Shown here in pieces: positions 1 through 9,229 of a stretch of 40,805 nucleotides of DNA. The notes beneath the pieces were generated by a model. That model searched no databases, was not told where the DNA came from, and saw nothing but the letters and a program-made list of their open reading frames with translations. This stretch comes from Lachnospiraceae bacterium (GTDB lineage Bacteria > Bacillota > Clostridia > Lachnospirales > Lachnospiraceae). Location: NCBI GenBank assembly GCA_017544835.1, contig JAFYDI010000047.1, positions 1 to 40,805 of the forward strand, written 5' to 3'. Both the position numbers and the translations under genes were made by a program. How positions within the stretch are numbered: the first letter of the stretch is position 1; each line of letters opens with the position of its first letter.

Positions 1-162
1 AAACCTGCGGAGAAGCCTCAGGTTCCCAGATTCTTTGAGACTCCCTTACCAATGCCTAAGAGACATGTTAAGAAGTCTATAGACTATGCTTTTGAACCGG
101 GCGAAGACCTGATGAAATATGACGTGGAAATTTCCGCGGATGATGATTTTGACATTAAATAA
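1..162 (+). CDS. C-terminal end of an unidentified protein (partial)
   Basis: Frame 1 is open from the window edge to a TAA at 160-162, giving the last 53 residues of a protein whose start lies outside. The visible tail is rich in proline and lysine (PMPKRHVKKS) and then acidic (DVEISADDDFDIK), which looks like a flexible tail rather than a folded domain. I do not recognise the family from this fragment. In several Firmicutes a ClpP-like protein (TepA/YmfB) lies upstream of ftsK/spoIIIE, so this could be its tail, but that is inference from gene order only. Confidence 0.55.
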   Translation, partial: KPAEKPQVPRFFETPLPMPKRHVKKSIDYAFEPGEDLMKYDVEISADDDFDIK

Positions 163-190
163 AATCTGTATTTATGTTATAATATTTCGA
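149..190 (+). promoter_or_regulatory. extended -10 promoter for ftsK
   Basis: A perfect TATAAT lies at 178-183, preceded by TGT at 175-177, which makes an extended -10 (TGnTATAAT). A consensus TTGACA at 149-154 sits 23 bp upstream, too far for normal sigma-A spacing. The promoter therefore probably relies on the extended -10 with a weak -35. The predicted start near 190 gives a short leader before the ftsK start. The element overlaps the end of the preceding gene. Confidence 0.55.
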
Positions 191-216
191 TATAAAATTA
201 CTGATGGATGGTACCG

Positions 217-2820
217 ATGGGAACGACCAAGAAGACTCAGTCAAGGAGAAGTACTTCGGGCAAAAGAAGAACTTCAACCTCGACACAATCAAGAAGAACC
301 AAACAGGATTATGAACTTGCAAGGGATATTAAAATTGTCCTCTTTGTTTGCGTGTGCATTTTTCTGTTTGTTTGCAATTTTAATCTTGTGGGACGTTTCG
401 GAGCCGCATTATCGGGCTTCTTTTTTGGCGTATTTGGATTGCTTAATTATATAGTGACGATATTTGTGGCAGGATTGTATATATATGCAGCCATGAATGC
501 CGGCCGCAGAGGACTTACGGTTAAGTGTGTGTGCGCGTCATTATTATTCGTATTGGTATCGATGATAATTGACTTAATTAACGGTGTAACGTCCACACTT
601 GATAAATATGATGTTGCGACTTTATATAATTTTTCAAAGACTACACATAAGGGTGGCGGCGTAATAGCAGCCTCTCTTAATTACGGACTTTTGTCCTTGA
701 TAGATTTGGTGGGCACGTTGATAGTAATCATCGCGCTTATCCTTATTTGCATCATTCTTTTGACTGAAAAATCTTTAGTTAAGAGCGTTCAGGACACTAA
801 GGAATTCATGCATGACAAGAAAGAAGAAGACCGTCGTTATAAGGCAGAACTTTATGAAGACCGTCGCACGGAAGCCGCAAGAAGGCGTGAAGAAAAGCGC
901 TTAAGAGCCGAGGAAGACAGGAAAAGAGCCGAAGAAGAACGCGAGGCTCGCGAGCAGGCACTTAAAGAGCGCAAAGAAGCAGAGCGCCAGGCCAAGATGG
1001 ACGAAGAAGTCCTTCGTAAGAATCGTAAGGTTACAGGTGTAACGACCGATACGACGCTTGTTAAAGATACGCAGGAAGTTAAGCCTAAGGTTAAGGACGA
1101 GGTGGGAGATGTTCACGAGATTATTTTGAATAATTTCGATCCCGCCACTTTGACATATAATGTTTCGGATATTCCGATAAACGGTGTGACAGATGTTGCT
1201 CCGATTGAAGAGCCTATAGATGAATATGTGCCCGTCAAGACCGAGCCGGCACCCGGCATTGGCAGAAACGGTTCGGAGGTTAAACGACCTGTTGCAAGAA
1301 AGCCCGAAGAGCCTGCAGTAATTCCGCCTGCGGAAGTATCAGATTACTCCTCGTACAAGCTTCCGCCCTTAAGCCTTTTAAGTGTAGGCACGAAGAAGGC
1401 CGGAGACTCCGCACAGTCCATAAGACAAACGGCTCAGAAGCTTCAGGATACACTTGCAATTTTCGGAGTGGAAGCAACCGTTACGGATATAAGTCAGGGA
1501 CCTTCCGTTACCAGATTTGAACTTCAGCCGAAACTTGGCGTTAAGGTAAGCCGTATTAAGAACCTTTCCGATGATATTAAGCTTAATCTGGCCGCGTCCG
1601 AGATTCGTATAGAGGCACCTATTCCCGGCAAGGCTGCTATAGGTATTGAGGTTCCTAATAAGGAATCCCAGCCTGTTTTGTTAAGAGAACTTTTAGAGAG
1701 CAAAGAATACAAAGATTCCGACTCAAATCTTGCTTTTGCCGTTGGTAAGGACATTACCGGCAGAACAATCGTATATAATATTAACAGTTTCCCCCACCTT
1801 CTTATCGCGGGTGCTACGGGTTCGGGTAAATCGGTTTGTATCAATACCATGATTATGAGTATTTTGTACAAAGCAAGTCCCGACGATGTGAAGCTTATCA
1901 TGATTGACCCCAAGGTGGTTGAGTTAAGCGTATATAACGGTATTCCGCACTTGATGTTACCGGTTGTAACGGATATCAAAAAGGCTGCGGCAACTCTTAA
2001 CTACGCGGTTACCGAGATGCATGAGCGTTTCAACAAATTCGCGGAATACGGTGTAAGAGATATCGAAGGATATTTAAGCGCCCTTAAACAAAGAGGCGAA
2101 CTTGAAGAGAAGAAAATGCCTCATCTCGTTATTATCGTTGACGAGGTTGCGGACTTAATGCTTGCGGAGAGAAAGAACGTTGAAGACTCCATACAGAGCC
2201 TTACACAGCTTGCAAGAGCCGCAGGTATACATTTAATCATCGCAACGCAGAGACCGTCCGTAGACGTCATCACAGGCGTTATAAAGGCCAATATGCCCAG
2301 CCGTATTGCTTTTGCTGTATCAAGTAACGTTGACTCACGTACCATCCTTGATATGGGCGGCGCAGAGGAACTGCTTGGTAAAGGTGATATGTTATTCTTC
2401 CCGAAAGGTCTTAAAAAGCCTATCAGACTTCAGGGCGGCTTCGTGTCGGATAAGGAAGTCAATTCGGTCGTTGAATTTGTTAAGAAGCAGGGTACACCCG
2501 CTTACGACGCAATGATTGAAGAGAAGATTAAAGCATGTGAGAAGAAATCCGAAGGCGGTTCAGGCGCAGCTTCCGCTGACGGTGCTGAAGACGGTAACGA
2601 CCCGCTCTTTACGGATGTAGGCTATTATGTAATAGATTCCAATAAAGCTTCGATAGGAAATATTCAGAGAAAATTCAAGATGGGTTTTAACAGAGCCGCC
2701 AGAATTATGGACCAGTTATCCGACGCAGGGGTTGTAGGCCCCGATGAAGGAACTAAGCCAAGGCAGATAATAATGAGCCGTGACCAGTTTGAGAATTATC
2801 TTGAAGAATACGGCGGATAA
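217..2820 (+). CDS. ftsK: DNA translocase FtsK/SpoIIIE family
   Basis: Membrane-anchored, ATP-driven DNA pump that moves chromosomal DNA through the closing septum or into the forespore. The 867-residue protein starts with a basic Ser/Thr-rich tail (residues 1-38), followed by hydrophobic segments at about 39-58, 63-91, 102-122 and 160-182. A highly charged Arg/Glu coiled-coil linker covers about 195-275. The RecA-like motor has a Walker A (GATGSGKS, 532-539) and a Walker B (VIIVDE, ending at 642-643). A winged-helix gamma domain for DNA-sequence reading covers about 795-867. Domain order and length are normal for the family. I chose ATG 217, which has GGATGG upstream. An in-frame ATG at 208 is possible and adds three residues. 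The gene sits just downstream of an extended -10 promoter. Whether it serves division, sporulation or both cannot be told from sequence. Confidence 0.96.
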   Translation: MGTTKKTQSRRSTSGKRRTSTSTQSRRTKQDYELARDIKIVLFVCVCIFLFVCNFNLVGRFGAALSGFFFGVFGLLNYIVTIFVAGLYIYAAMNAGRRGLTVKCVCASLLFVLVSMIIDLINGVTSTLDKYDVATLYNFSKTTHKGGGVIAASLNYGLLSLIDLVGTLIVIIALILICIILLTEKSLVKSVQDTKEFMHDKKEEDRRYKAELYEDRRTEAARRREEKRLRAEEDRKRAEEEREAREQALKERKEAERQAKMDEEVLRKNRKVTGVTTDTTLVKDTQEVKPKVKDEVGDVHEIILNNFDPATLTYNVSDIPINGVTDVAPIEEPIDEYVPVKTEPAPGIGRNGSEVKRPVARKPEEPAVIPPAEVSDYSSYKLPPLSLLSVGTKKAGDSAQSIRQTAQKLQDTLAIFGVEATVTDISQGPSVTRFELQPKLGVKVSRIKNLSDDIKLNLAASEIRIEAPIPGKAAIGIEVPNKESQPVLLRELLESKEYKDSDSNLAFAVGKDITGRTIVYNINSFPHLLIAGATGSGKSVCINTMIMSILYKASPDDVKLIMIDPKVVELSVYNGIPHLMLPVVTDIKKAAATLNYAVTEMHERFNKFAEYGVRDIEGYLSALKQRGELEEKKMPHLVIIVDEVADLMLAERKNVEDSIQSLTQLARAAGIHLIIATQRPSVDVITGVIKANMPSRIAFAVSSNVDSRTILDMGGAEELLGKGDMLFFPKGLKKPIRLQGGFVSDKEVNSVVEFVKKQGTPAYDAMIEEKIKACEKKSEGGSGAASADGAEDGNDPLFTDVGYYVIDSNKASIGNIQRKFKMGFNRAARIMDQLSDAGVVGPDEGTKPRQIIMSRDQFENYLEEYGG

Positions 2821-2840
2821 GTAAGGGAGATACATATTTA

Positions 2841-4511
2841 ATGAAAAGTGACATTGAAATCGCACAGGAAGCCAAAATGCTTCATATTCGTGAAGTGGCG
2901 GCCAAGGCCGGAATTACTGAGGAAGACCTTGAATATTACGGCAAATACAAGGCCAAGATTTCCGACGAATGGTATGAGAAGAATAAGAACAATAAAGACG
3001 GTAAGCTTATTCTTGTTACTGCCATCAATCCCACTCCTGCGGGAGAGGGCAAGACCACTACAAGCATAGGTCTTACTCAGGCTTTTAATAAGCTTGGCAA
3101 GAAATGCGTTGTTGCATTACGTGAGCCCTCACTCGGACCCTGCTTTGGCATTAAGGGCGGTGCAGCCGGCGGCGGATATGCGCAGGTTGTTCCCATGGAG
3201 GATTTAAACCTTCATTTTACGGGCGATTTTCATGCCATTACATCAGCCAATAACCTGCTTGCGGCACTTCTTGACAATCACATCCAGCAGGGTAACGAGC
3301 TGGGAATCGATCCCCGTTGCGTTATCTGGAAGAGATGCCTTGATATGAACGACCGCGCACTTCGCAATATAGTTGTGGGTCTTGGTAAGAAGTCTGACGG
3401 TATGGTCAGAGAAGATCACTTTGTAATCACTGTTGCAAGTGAGATTATGGCTATATTATGTCTTGCCGAAGACATGGCTGATTTAAAGAAAAGATTATCA
3501 CAGATTATTGTTGCTTATAATTTTAAAGGCGAGCCTGTAACCGCAGGAGAGTTAAAGGCAGTGGGATCCATGGCGGTTCTGCTTAAGGATGCCTTGAAGC
3601 CCAATATCATCCAGACCTTGGAGCATACACCTGCGATTATTCACGGCGGTCCTTTTGCCAATATCGCTCACGGCTGTAACTCCGTAAGAGCTACCAAGTA
3701 TGCGCTCAAGATGGCTGACTATGTCATTACCGAAGCAGGCTTTGGTGCAGATCTCGGTGCAGAGAAATTCTTTGACATCAAATGTCGAAAAGCGGGACTT
3801 AAGCCCGATGCGGTTGTGCTTGTAGCTACGGTTCGTGCACTCAAATATAACGGCGGAGTTGCCAAGACCGACCTTGGAACCGAGAATCTTGATGCACTCA
3901 AAAAGGGCATCGTTAATCTTGAAAAGCATATCGAGAATCTTAAGCAGTACAACGTTCCGATAGTTATTACACTTAATGAGTTTTCATCAGATACGGAAGC
4001 GGAGCTTTCTTTTGTCAAAAAGTTCTGTGAGGACAGAGAATGCGAGTTCGCTCTTTCCAAGGTGTGGGAAAAAGGCGGCGAAGGCGGCATAGAGCTTGCA
4101 GAGAAAGTTCTTAAAACTCTTGATGAAAAGAAGAGTAACTTTAAGCCGATTTATGACGATGAATTACCGCTCAAAGAAAAAATCGAGACCGTTGCCACCA
4201 AAATTTACGGTGCTAAGGATGTTGCTTTTTCAACAGAAGCGCTTAAAATGCTTGATAAGCTTACAGCACTGGGCTTTGGTAACGTTCCCGTATGTATTGC
4301 CAAGACTCAGTATTCGCTTTCCGACGATCCTACACTTCTTGGTCGTCCCGAAGGATATACGCTTAATGTGCGTGAAGTATACATATCTGCAGGCGCAGGC
4401 TTTGTTGTGGTTCTTACCGGTCAGGTGGTTACTATGCCCGGCCTTTCCAAGGAACCTGCGGCATACAGAATCGATATCGATGAGAACGGTGTAATCAAAG
4501 GATTGTTTTAA
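2841..4511 (+). CDS. fhs: formate--tetrahydrofolate ligase
   Basis: Makes 10-formyl-tetrahydrofolate from formate, ATP and tetrahydrofolate in the cytosol. The 556 residues match the usual length of this enzyme. The family P-loop variant (TPAGEGKT, residues 65-72) and the downstream conserved stretch ([19 protein letters not shown]) are intact. A Shine-Dalgarno AAGGGAG lies at 2823-2829 before ATG 2841, only 20 bp after ftsK. folD follows after 21 bp, so the two folate genes are probably co-transcribed. In Clostridia this pair serves purine and one-carbon metabolism and, in acetogens, the methyl branch of the Wood-Ljungdahl pathway. No other acetogenesis genes are in this window, so only the general folate role is supported here. 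Confidence 0.97.
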   Translation: MKSDIEIAQEAKMLHIREVAAKAGITEEDLEYYGKYKAKISDEWYEKNKNNKDGKLILVTAINPTPAGEGKTTTSIGLTQAFNKLGKKCVVALREPSLGPCFGIKGGAAGGGYAQVVPMEDLNLHFTGDFHAITSANNLLAALLDNHIQQGNELGIDPRCVIWKRCLDMNDRALRNIVVGLGKKSDGMVREDHFVITVASEIMAILCLAEDMADLKKRLSQIIVAYNFKGEPVTAGELKAVGSMAVLLKDALKPNIIQTLEHTPAIIHGGPFANIAHGCNSVRATKYALKMADYVITEAGFGADLGAEKFFDIKCRKAGLKPDAVVLVATVRALKYNGGVAKTDLGTENLDALKKGIVNLEKHIENLKQYNVPIVITLNEFSSDTEAELSFVKKFCEDRECEFALSKVWEKGGEGGIELAEKVLKTLDEKKSNFKPIYDDELPLKEKIETVATKIYGAKDVAFSTEALKMLDKLTALGFGNVPVCIAKTQYSLSDDPTLLGRPEGYTLNVREVYISAGAGFVVVLTGQVVTMPGLSKEPAAYRIDIDENGVIKGLF

Positions 4512-4532
4512 TAAAGCAGGCAGGAGGGTGTT

Positions 4533-5372
4533 ATGGAGTTAATAGACGGTAAACTTATTTCACAGACTATAAAGGATGAGCTTAAGACGCGCGTAGCCGA
4601 ACTTAAGAAGCGCGGACACGAAGGTTCGCTTGCCGTTATTCAGGTAGGTAACGACCCCGCTTCCTCCATTTATGTCAAGAACAAGAAAAAGGCATGCGAG
4701 TATATCGGAATAGGTTCGGTATCCTACGAACTTAGCGAGAATACATCAGAAGCCGAGCTTTTAAGTATTATTGATGAACTTAACAATAAGCCTGAGATTA
4801 TCGGTATTCTTGTTCAACTTCCCGTCCCCAAGCATATTAACGAGGATAAGATAATAAGAGCCATCTCACCTGCCAAGGATGTTGACGGCTTTCATGTTGA
4901 AAACGTCGGCGCATTGTGCGTCGGTAACAGGGGATTTGTTTCCTGCACCCCTGCAGGTGTTATCCAGTTACTTAAGAGAAGCGGTGTCGAAATTGCCGGC
5001 AAGCATTGCGTAGTTATCGGACGAAGCAATATAGTAGGCAAGCCCATGGCACTGTTAATGTTAAGAGAGAATGCCACGGTTACCATATGCCATTCCAAGA
5101 CTCAGAATCTTAAAGCTATTTGTAAGGACGCAGATATTCTTATAGCTGCAGTAGGCAAGCCCCGCATGATTAATTCCGAGTATGTCAAGGAAGGTGCAGT
5201 TGTAATCGATGTAGGCATTCACAGAGATGAGAACAACAAAATGTGCGGCGACGTAGATTTTGATGATGTTAAAGATATGGTATCTAAGATTACTCCGGTT
5301 CCCGGAGGAGTAGGTCCCATGACCATTGCCATGCTGATGAACAATTGTGTCGAAGCCATGGAAAACAGATAA
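4533..5372 (+). CDS. folD: bifunctional methylene-THF dehydrogenase / methenyl-THF cyclohydrolase
   Basis: Interconverts 5,10-methylene-, 5,10-methenyl- and 10-formyl-tetrahydrofolate, the step next to Fhs, normally with NADP(H). The 279-residue protein has the catalytic Tyr-x3-Lys pair (Y47, K51 within SSIYVKNKKKACEY). It also has the conserved PAKDVDGFH segment, the Rossmann loop GRSNIVGKPMA and the family signature PVPGGVGPMTIAML near the C-terminus. A strong AGGAGGG site precedes ATG 4533. The gene lies 21 bp after fhs and 18 bp before the zinc-ribbon gene. Nothing is unusual about it. Confidence 0.97.
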   Translation: MELIDGKLISQTIKDELKTRVAELKKRGHEGSLAVIQVGNDPASSIYVKNKKKACEYIGIGSVSYELSENTSEAELLSIIDELNNKPEIIGILVQLPVPKHINEDKIIRAISPAKDVDGFHVENVGALCVGNRGFVSCTPAGVIQLLKRSGVEIAGKHCVVIGRSNIVGKPMALLMLRENATVTICHSKTQNLKAICKDADILIAAVGKPRMINSEYVKEGAVVIDVGIHRDENNKMCGDVDFDDVKDMVSKITPVPGGVGPMTIAMLMNNCVEAMENR

Positions 5373-5390
5373 AAGAGGATTGATTAAGTT

Positions 5391-6839
5391 ATGAAATGTC
5401 CCAATTGCGGAGCCATAATTCCCGACGATAAGCTTTACTGCGAGTCTTGCGGCGCAGAACTTCAAATTGTACCGGAAATTGATTACGATACCGAAGTTGA
5501 AATTGAGAAAGAAATGAATAAGACTTTGTCAGATATTGCCCATGACGAATTCCCGGAAGAATTTGACATGGAATACGATGAAGACCCCAACATTTTCACG
5601 ATGCTTGCGGGTACCAACAAGGGCGGCAAGGTATTATACATTGTAACGGCTATTGTTCTCATTGCTTTTGTGGCCGGTGCCATAATTATAGGACGTAAGA
5701 TAAGCGCCAACGGAAGTTATGAGCATCAGATAGAGATAGCCAAGGAGTATGAGGAATCAGGTAAGCTCCTTGACGCTATTACAGCCCTGGAAGCGGCTTA
5801 CAAGGCTAAGCCCGACGCTGCCATTCTTATGCAGATTGCAGAGCATTACAATACTCTCGGAAGAGAGAACGACTGCATTTATACACTTCAGGAAGTGACA
5901 CAGGGCGCATTCAACGCAATTGACAAGGAAAACGCATATAGAAAGCTTATTTCGATTTACATTGACGGTGAATCCTACGATGATATAGCCAAGCTTCTTG
6001 AAACCTGTGACAACAACGCTATTTTATCGGCTTACAGAGATTATGCGGTATATGAGCCTGAGTTCAATGTGGCTGAGGGCACATACGATGATGCGGTGTA
6101 TCTTAAGATATCAGCCAAGGGCGACGGCAATATATATTACACTTTGGACGGCTCAACGCCCACTACCGGTTCGGCTCGTTTTGAAACCCCTATTTTCCTT
6201 GAAATGGGAAGCTATAAGGTTACGGCAATATTTGTTAACGCTCACGGAGTTAAGGGTAATCCTGTGACCAAGTCATATTTGATAGACAGGGATTTTGTGT
6301 TTGAACCCACCATTCTTACAGATTCGGGCGAATATGACCAGGCTACACTTATAGAGGCAGACGTTCCTGTGTTATATACTTTATATTACACAACCGACGG
6401 CTCGGAGCCTGACAGGAATTCAAAGCGTTACGTAGCGCCCATTCCCATGCCCGAAGGAACCACCAAGTATAGATTTATATGTTATGCTCCCGACGGAACA
6501 CAGAGTTCTGTAATAGAGCGAGAATATACATTTACATTAAGTGCCAATTATACGCCTACCGAGGCAGTATCGCATCTTGGTAACACATTAAGAGCCAAAG
6601 GTGTTCTTTTGCCCGATTCCGAGCTTAAGCCCGGTGTTCAGGGAGAATTTAAGTATATGTACTCCGCAATTTATCCTATTTCGGGACGCGGAACATATTA
6701 TTTTGTTGTAGAATATCATGTGGAATCCGACGGCAATTGGACCAATACAGGTAACGTTTACGCCGTCAATGTCAACGATCTTTCGGTTTATAAGGTTAAC
6801 TCAGAAGGCGACGGAGAGTACAAGCTTATAGATTTTTAA
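5391..6839 (+). CDS. zinc-ribbon membrane protein with TPR-like region and two chitobiase-C-terminal-like repeats
   Basis: Function unknown. The 482-residue protein starts with a zinc ribbon (C3, C6, C17, C20), followed by an acidic stretch and one transmembrane helix (about 81-100). A TPR-like helical region covers about 110-215. Two beta-sandwich repeats follow (about 222-298 and 303-381), each with the hallmark YYTxDGSxP (YYTLDGSTP and YYTTDGSEP) of the CHB_HEX_C/FN3-like family. The C-terminal 90 residues form a separate domain containing GRGTYYFVVEYHVES. The single helix suggests the ribbon is cytoplasmic and the sandwich repeats face outward, so it could pass a wall or surface state to the inside. 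That is inference. The start follows AGAGGATTG after folD. It lies between folD and nfnA but no functional link is visible. Confidence 0.85.
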   Translation: MKCPNCGAIIPDDKLYCESCGAELQIVPEIDYDTEVEIEKEMNKTLSDIAHDEFPEEFDMEYDEDPNIFTMLAGTNKGGKVLYIVTAIVLIAFVAGAIIIGRKISANGSYEHQIEIAKEYEESGKLLDAITALEAAYKAKPDAAILMQIAEHYNTLGRENDCIYTLQEVTQGAFNAIDKENAYRKLISIYIDGESYDDIAKLLETCDNNAILSAYRDYAVYEPEFNVAEGTYDDAVYLKISAKGDGNIYYTLDGSTPTTGSARFETPIFLEMGSYKVTAIFVNAHGVKGNPVTKSYLIDRDFVFEPTILTDSGEYDQATLIEADVPVLYTLYYTTDGSEPDRNSKRYVAPIPMPEGTTKYRFICYAPDGTQSSVIEREYTFTLSANYTPTEAVSHLGNTLRAKGVLLPDSELKPGVQGEFKYMYSAIYPISGRGTYYFVVEYHVESDGNWTNTGNVYAVNVNDLSVYKVNSEGDGEYKLIDF

Positions 6840-6867
6840 GACTATACAAAGAAAGGGAAAATATATC

Positions 6868-7746
6868 ATGTACCAGATTTTAAAGGCAGAAGAACTTACA
6901 ACCAATATTTACTTAATGGTTGTCAAGGCGCCGCGAGTAGCTAAGTCCTGTTTACCCGGACAGTTTGTTATCGTGCGTACCAAAGAGGACAGCGAGCGTA
7001 TTCCTCTTACAATTTGCGATTATGACAGAAAGAACGGCACCATTACGATAGTATTCCAGATAGTCGGTGCGGGAACTCAGTTTATGTCTGAGTTAAAAGC
7101 AGGAGATGCTTTCCATGACTTCGTAGGACCTTTGGGTTGTCCTTCGGAATTTTGCAATGAGCCTCTTGATGAACTTAAGAAGAAGAGTATCCTCTTTGTT
7201 GCAGGCGGTGTCGGAACAGCTCCCGTATATCCTCAGGTTAAATGGCTTAAGGAACAGGGTGTTCTTGCGGACGTAATCGTAGGCGCCAAGACCAAGGATT
7301 TACTTATCCTTGAAAAAGAAATGGAAGCCGAGGCAGGCAACCTTTACATTACCACAGATGACGGTTCTTACGGCAGAAGCGGTATGGTTACCAAGACAAT
7401 CGAAGACCTCGTGGCTGAAGGCAAGCACTACGATGTATGTGTAGCAATCGGTCCCATGATTATGATGAAATTTGTTTGCAAGCTTACCAAGGAACTTGGC
7501 ATTCCCACCGTTGTATCTCTTAACCCTATTATGGTAGACGGTACAGGTATGTGTGGCGCTTGCCGTGTTACTGTCGGTGACAAGGTTAAGTTCGCGTGCG
7601 TTGACGGACCCGAGTTCGACGGTCACCTTGTTAACTTTGATGAAGCAATGAAACGTCAGACCCTTTACAAGACAGCCGAAGGACGTGCATTCCTTGCGGC
7701 CAAAGAAGGTGCGACTCATCACGGCGGTTGCGGTAACTGCAACTAA
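6868..7746 (+). CDS. nfnA: NfnA-type FAD/NAD(P)-binding [2Fe-2S] subunit (NADH-dependent ferredoxin:NADP+ oxidoreductase small subunit)
   Basis: Cytosolic flavin subunit that, with NfnB, couples NADH, ferredoxin and NADP+ by electron bifurcation in many anaerobes. Homologues are often labelled sulfide dehydrogenase or dihydroorotate-dehydrogenase-like electron-transfer subunit. The 292-residue protein has an FAD-binding barrel (residues 1-100) with PLTICDYD, a nucleotide-binding domain with FVAGGVGTAPVYP, and a C-terminal [2Fe-2S] site. The ligands visible are D224, C229, C232 and C244 (VDGTGMCGACR...FACVDG). The Asp ligand is characteristic of NfnA. The extreme C-terminus is HHGGCGNCN. A strong purine-rich site precedes ATG 6868. 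nfnB follows after 33 bp, as expected for an obligate partner. Bifurcation is a family property, not shown here. Confidence 0.92.
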   Translation: MYQILKAEELTTNIYLMVVKAPRVAKSCLPGQFVIVRTKEDSERIPLTICDYDRKNGTITIVFQIVGAGTQFMSELKAGDAFHDFVGPLGCPSEFCNEPLDELKKKSILFVAGGVGTAPVYPQVKWLKEQGVLADVIVGAKTKDLLILEKEMEAEAGNLYITTDDGSYGRSGMVTKTIEDLVAEGKHYDVCVAIGPMIMMKFVCKLTKELGIPTVVSLNPIMVDGTGMCGACRVTVGDKVKFACVDGPEFDGHLVNFDEAMKRQTLYKTAEGRAFLAAKEGATHHGGCGNCN

Positions 7747-7779
7747 TAGGCTTATACTTAATATATAGGAGAATCAGTC

Positions 7780-9168
7780 ATGGACGTATTGAAGAAAGTT
7801 CCCGTTCGTGAGCAGGATCCCAAGGTTCGTGCCACGAATTTTGAAGAAGTATGTTTAGGATATAACAGTGAGGAAGCTATGGAAGAAGCTTCCCGTTGTA
7901 TCAACTGTAAGAATGCTCAGTGTATGAAGGGCTGCCCCGTTGCAATCAATATTCCCGGATTTATCGAGCAGGTTAAGAACGGTGATTTTAATAAAGCTTA
8001 CGAAATCATCAGCGAGTCTTCCGCACTTCCCGCAGTATGCGGACGTGTGTGTCCCCAGGAGAGCCAGTGCGAAGGCAAATGCATAAGAGGTATCAAAGGT
8101 GAGCCTATTTCCATAGGTAAACTTGAAAGATTTGTTGCAGATTACGCATCACAGAACGGTGTTAAGCCGGCAGGCGCTACCGAGAAGAAGGGTCAGAAAG
8201 TTGCGGTTATCGGTTCCGGCCCCGCAGGTCTTACCTGTGCAGGCGACCTTGCTAAGATGGGTTACGACGTTACTATTTTCGAAGCTCTTCATCAGGCAGG
8301 TGGCGTACTTGTATACGGTATTCCCGAGTTCCGTCTTCCCAAGGAGAAAGTAGTTGCCAAGGAAATCGAGAACGTTAAGTCACTCGGCGTTAAGATTGAG
8401 ACAAACGTTGTTGTAGGTAAGTCCGTTACTATCGACGAGCTTTTAAATGACGAAGGCTTCGACGCAGTATTCATCGGCTCCGGCGCAGGACTTCCCAAGT
8501 TTATGGGTATCCCCGGTGAGAACGCCAACGGTGTATTCTCTGCCAATGAATATCTTACCAGAAGCAACCTCATGAAGGCATTTGACGAAACTTCCACCAC
8601 ACCTATCATGCGTGCTAAGAAGGTTGCTGTAGTAGGTGGCGGTAACGTAGCTATGGATGCTGCCAGAACCGCATTAAGACTCGGTGCAGAGGTTCATGTA
8701 GTATACAGAAGAAGTGAAGAAGAACTTCCCGCCAGAGTTGAAGAAGTTCATCATGCAAAAGAAGAAGGCATTATCTTTAACCTTCTTACCAACCCTGTTG
8801 AAATCCTCACGGATGAAAACGGCTGGGTAAAGGGTATCAAGTGCATCCGTATGGAGCTTGGCGAGCCCGATGAATCCGGCAGACGTTCACCCGTTGAAAT
8901 TCCCGGTTCCGAGTTTGAAATCGAAGTCGATGCGGTTATCATGTCACTCGGTACCAGCCCCAATCCCCTTATTTCCTCTACCACAAAGGGCCTTGAGGTT
9001 AACAAGAGAAAATGTATCGTAGCCGAGGAAGAATTCGGTAAGACCTCCAAAACCGGCGTATATGCCGGCGGTGATGCCGTAACAGGCGCAGCTACCGTTA
9101 TCCTTGCTATGGGTGCCGGTAAGAACGCTGCCAAGGGTATCGACGAATACTTAAGAGGATTACGCTAA
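7780..9168 (+). CDS. nfnB: NfnB-type NADPH-binding subunit (glutamate synthase small-chain-like)
   Basis: Partner of NfnA, and also called NADPH-dependent glutamate synthase or GltA in automatic annotation. Near the N-terminus two [4Fe-4S] clusters are predicted from C40, C43, C48, C52 and C87, C91, C97, C101. A first dinucleotide site, GSGPAGL, binds FAD, and a second, GGGNVAMD, binds NADPH. The C-terminal GVYAGGDAVTGAATVILAMG closes the FAD site. At 462 residues it is the size of NfnB (about 460-470), and no glutamate synthase large subunit is nearby. Together with adjacent nfnA this favours transhydrogenase-type electron bifurcation over glutamate synthesis. The RBS TAGGAGA lies ahead of ATG 7780. 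The gene ends just before a perfect hairpin. Confidence 0.93.
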   Translation: MDVLKKVPVREQDPKVRATNFEEVCLGYNSEEAMEEASRCINCKNAQCMKGCPVAINIPGFIEQVKNGDFNKAYEIISESSALPAVCGRVCPQESQCEGKCIRGIKGEPISIGKLERFVADYASQNGVKPAGATEKKGQKVAVIGSGPAGLTCAGDLAKMGYDVTIFEALHQAGGVLVYGIPEFRLPKEKVVAKEIENVKSLGVKIETNVVVGKSVTIDELLNDEGFDAVFIGSGAGLPKFMGIPGENANGVFSANEYLTRSNLMKAFDETSTTPIMRAKKVAVVGGGNVAMDAARTALRLGAEVHVVYRRSEEELPARVEEVHHAKEEGIIFNLLTNPVEILTDENGWVKGIKCIRMELGEPDESGRRSPVEIPGSEFEIEVDAVIMSLGTSPNPLISSTTKGLEVNKRKCIVAEEEFGKTSKTGVYAGGDAVTGAATVILAMGAGKNAAKGIDEYLRGLR

Positions 9169-9177
9169 AGACTATTA

Positions 9178-9221
9178 ATACAAGGAGCCATGAGGCTCCT
9201 TGTATCATACTTTACAAGGAG
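9178..9221 (+). promoter_or_regulatory. intercistronic hairpin with an alternative pairing to the next gene's Shine-Dalgarno site
   Basis: A perfect 12-bp inverted repeat occupies 9178-9189 and 9194-9205 around a 4-nt loop (ATGA). It begins 9 nt after the nfnB stop codon. No T-run follows, so it is not a classical terminator. The right arm (9196-9204, CTCCTTGTA) is also exactly complementary over 9 nt to TACAAGGAG at 9213-9221, which contains the Shine-Dalgarno site for the gene starting at 9230. The two helices are mutually exclusive. One leaves the RBS free and the other hides it. The pairings are read directly, while regulation is inference. Confidence 0.6.
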
Positions 9222-9229
9222 AAGAGACT

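Noticed and set aside
119-454. Open frame overlapping the start of ftsK in another frame
   Set aside because: It runs through the promoter and the start of ftsK and encodes nothing recognisable.
1524-1979. Long open frame on the minus strand inside ftsK (151 codons)
   Set aside because: It lies opposite the conserved motor domain, has no RBS or recognisable product, and is the mirror of the real coding frame. The same applies to all other minus-strand open frames in the window.
7780-9168. Glutamate synthase small subunit as the function of the gene at 7780
   Set aside because: The adjacent NfnA-type subunit and the absence of a large subunit favour NfnB. The older name reflects sequence similarity only.
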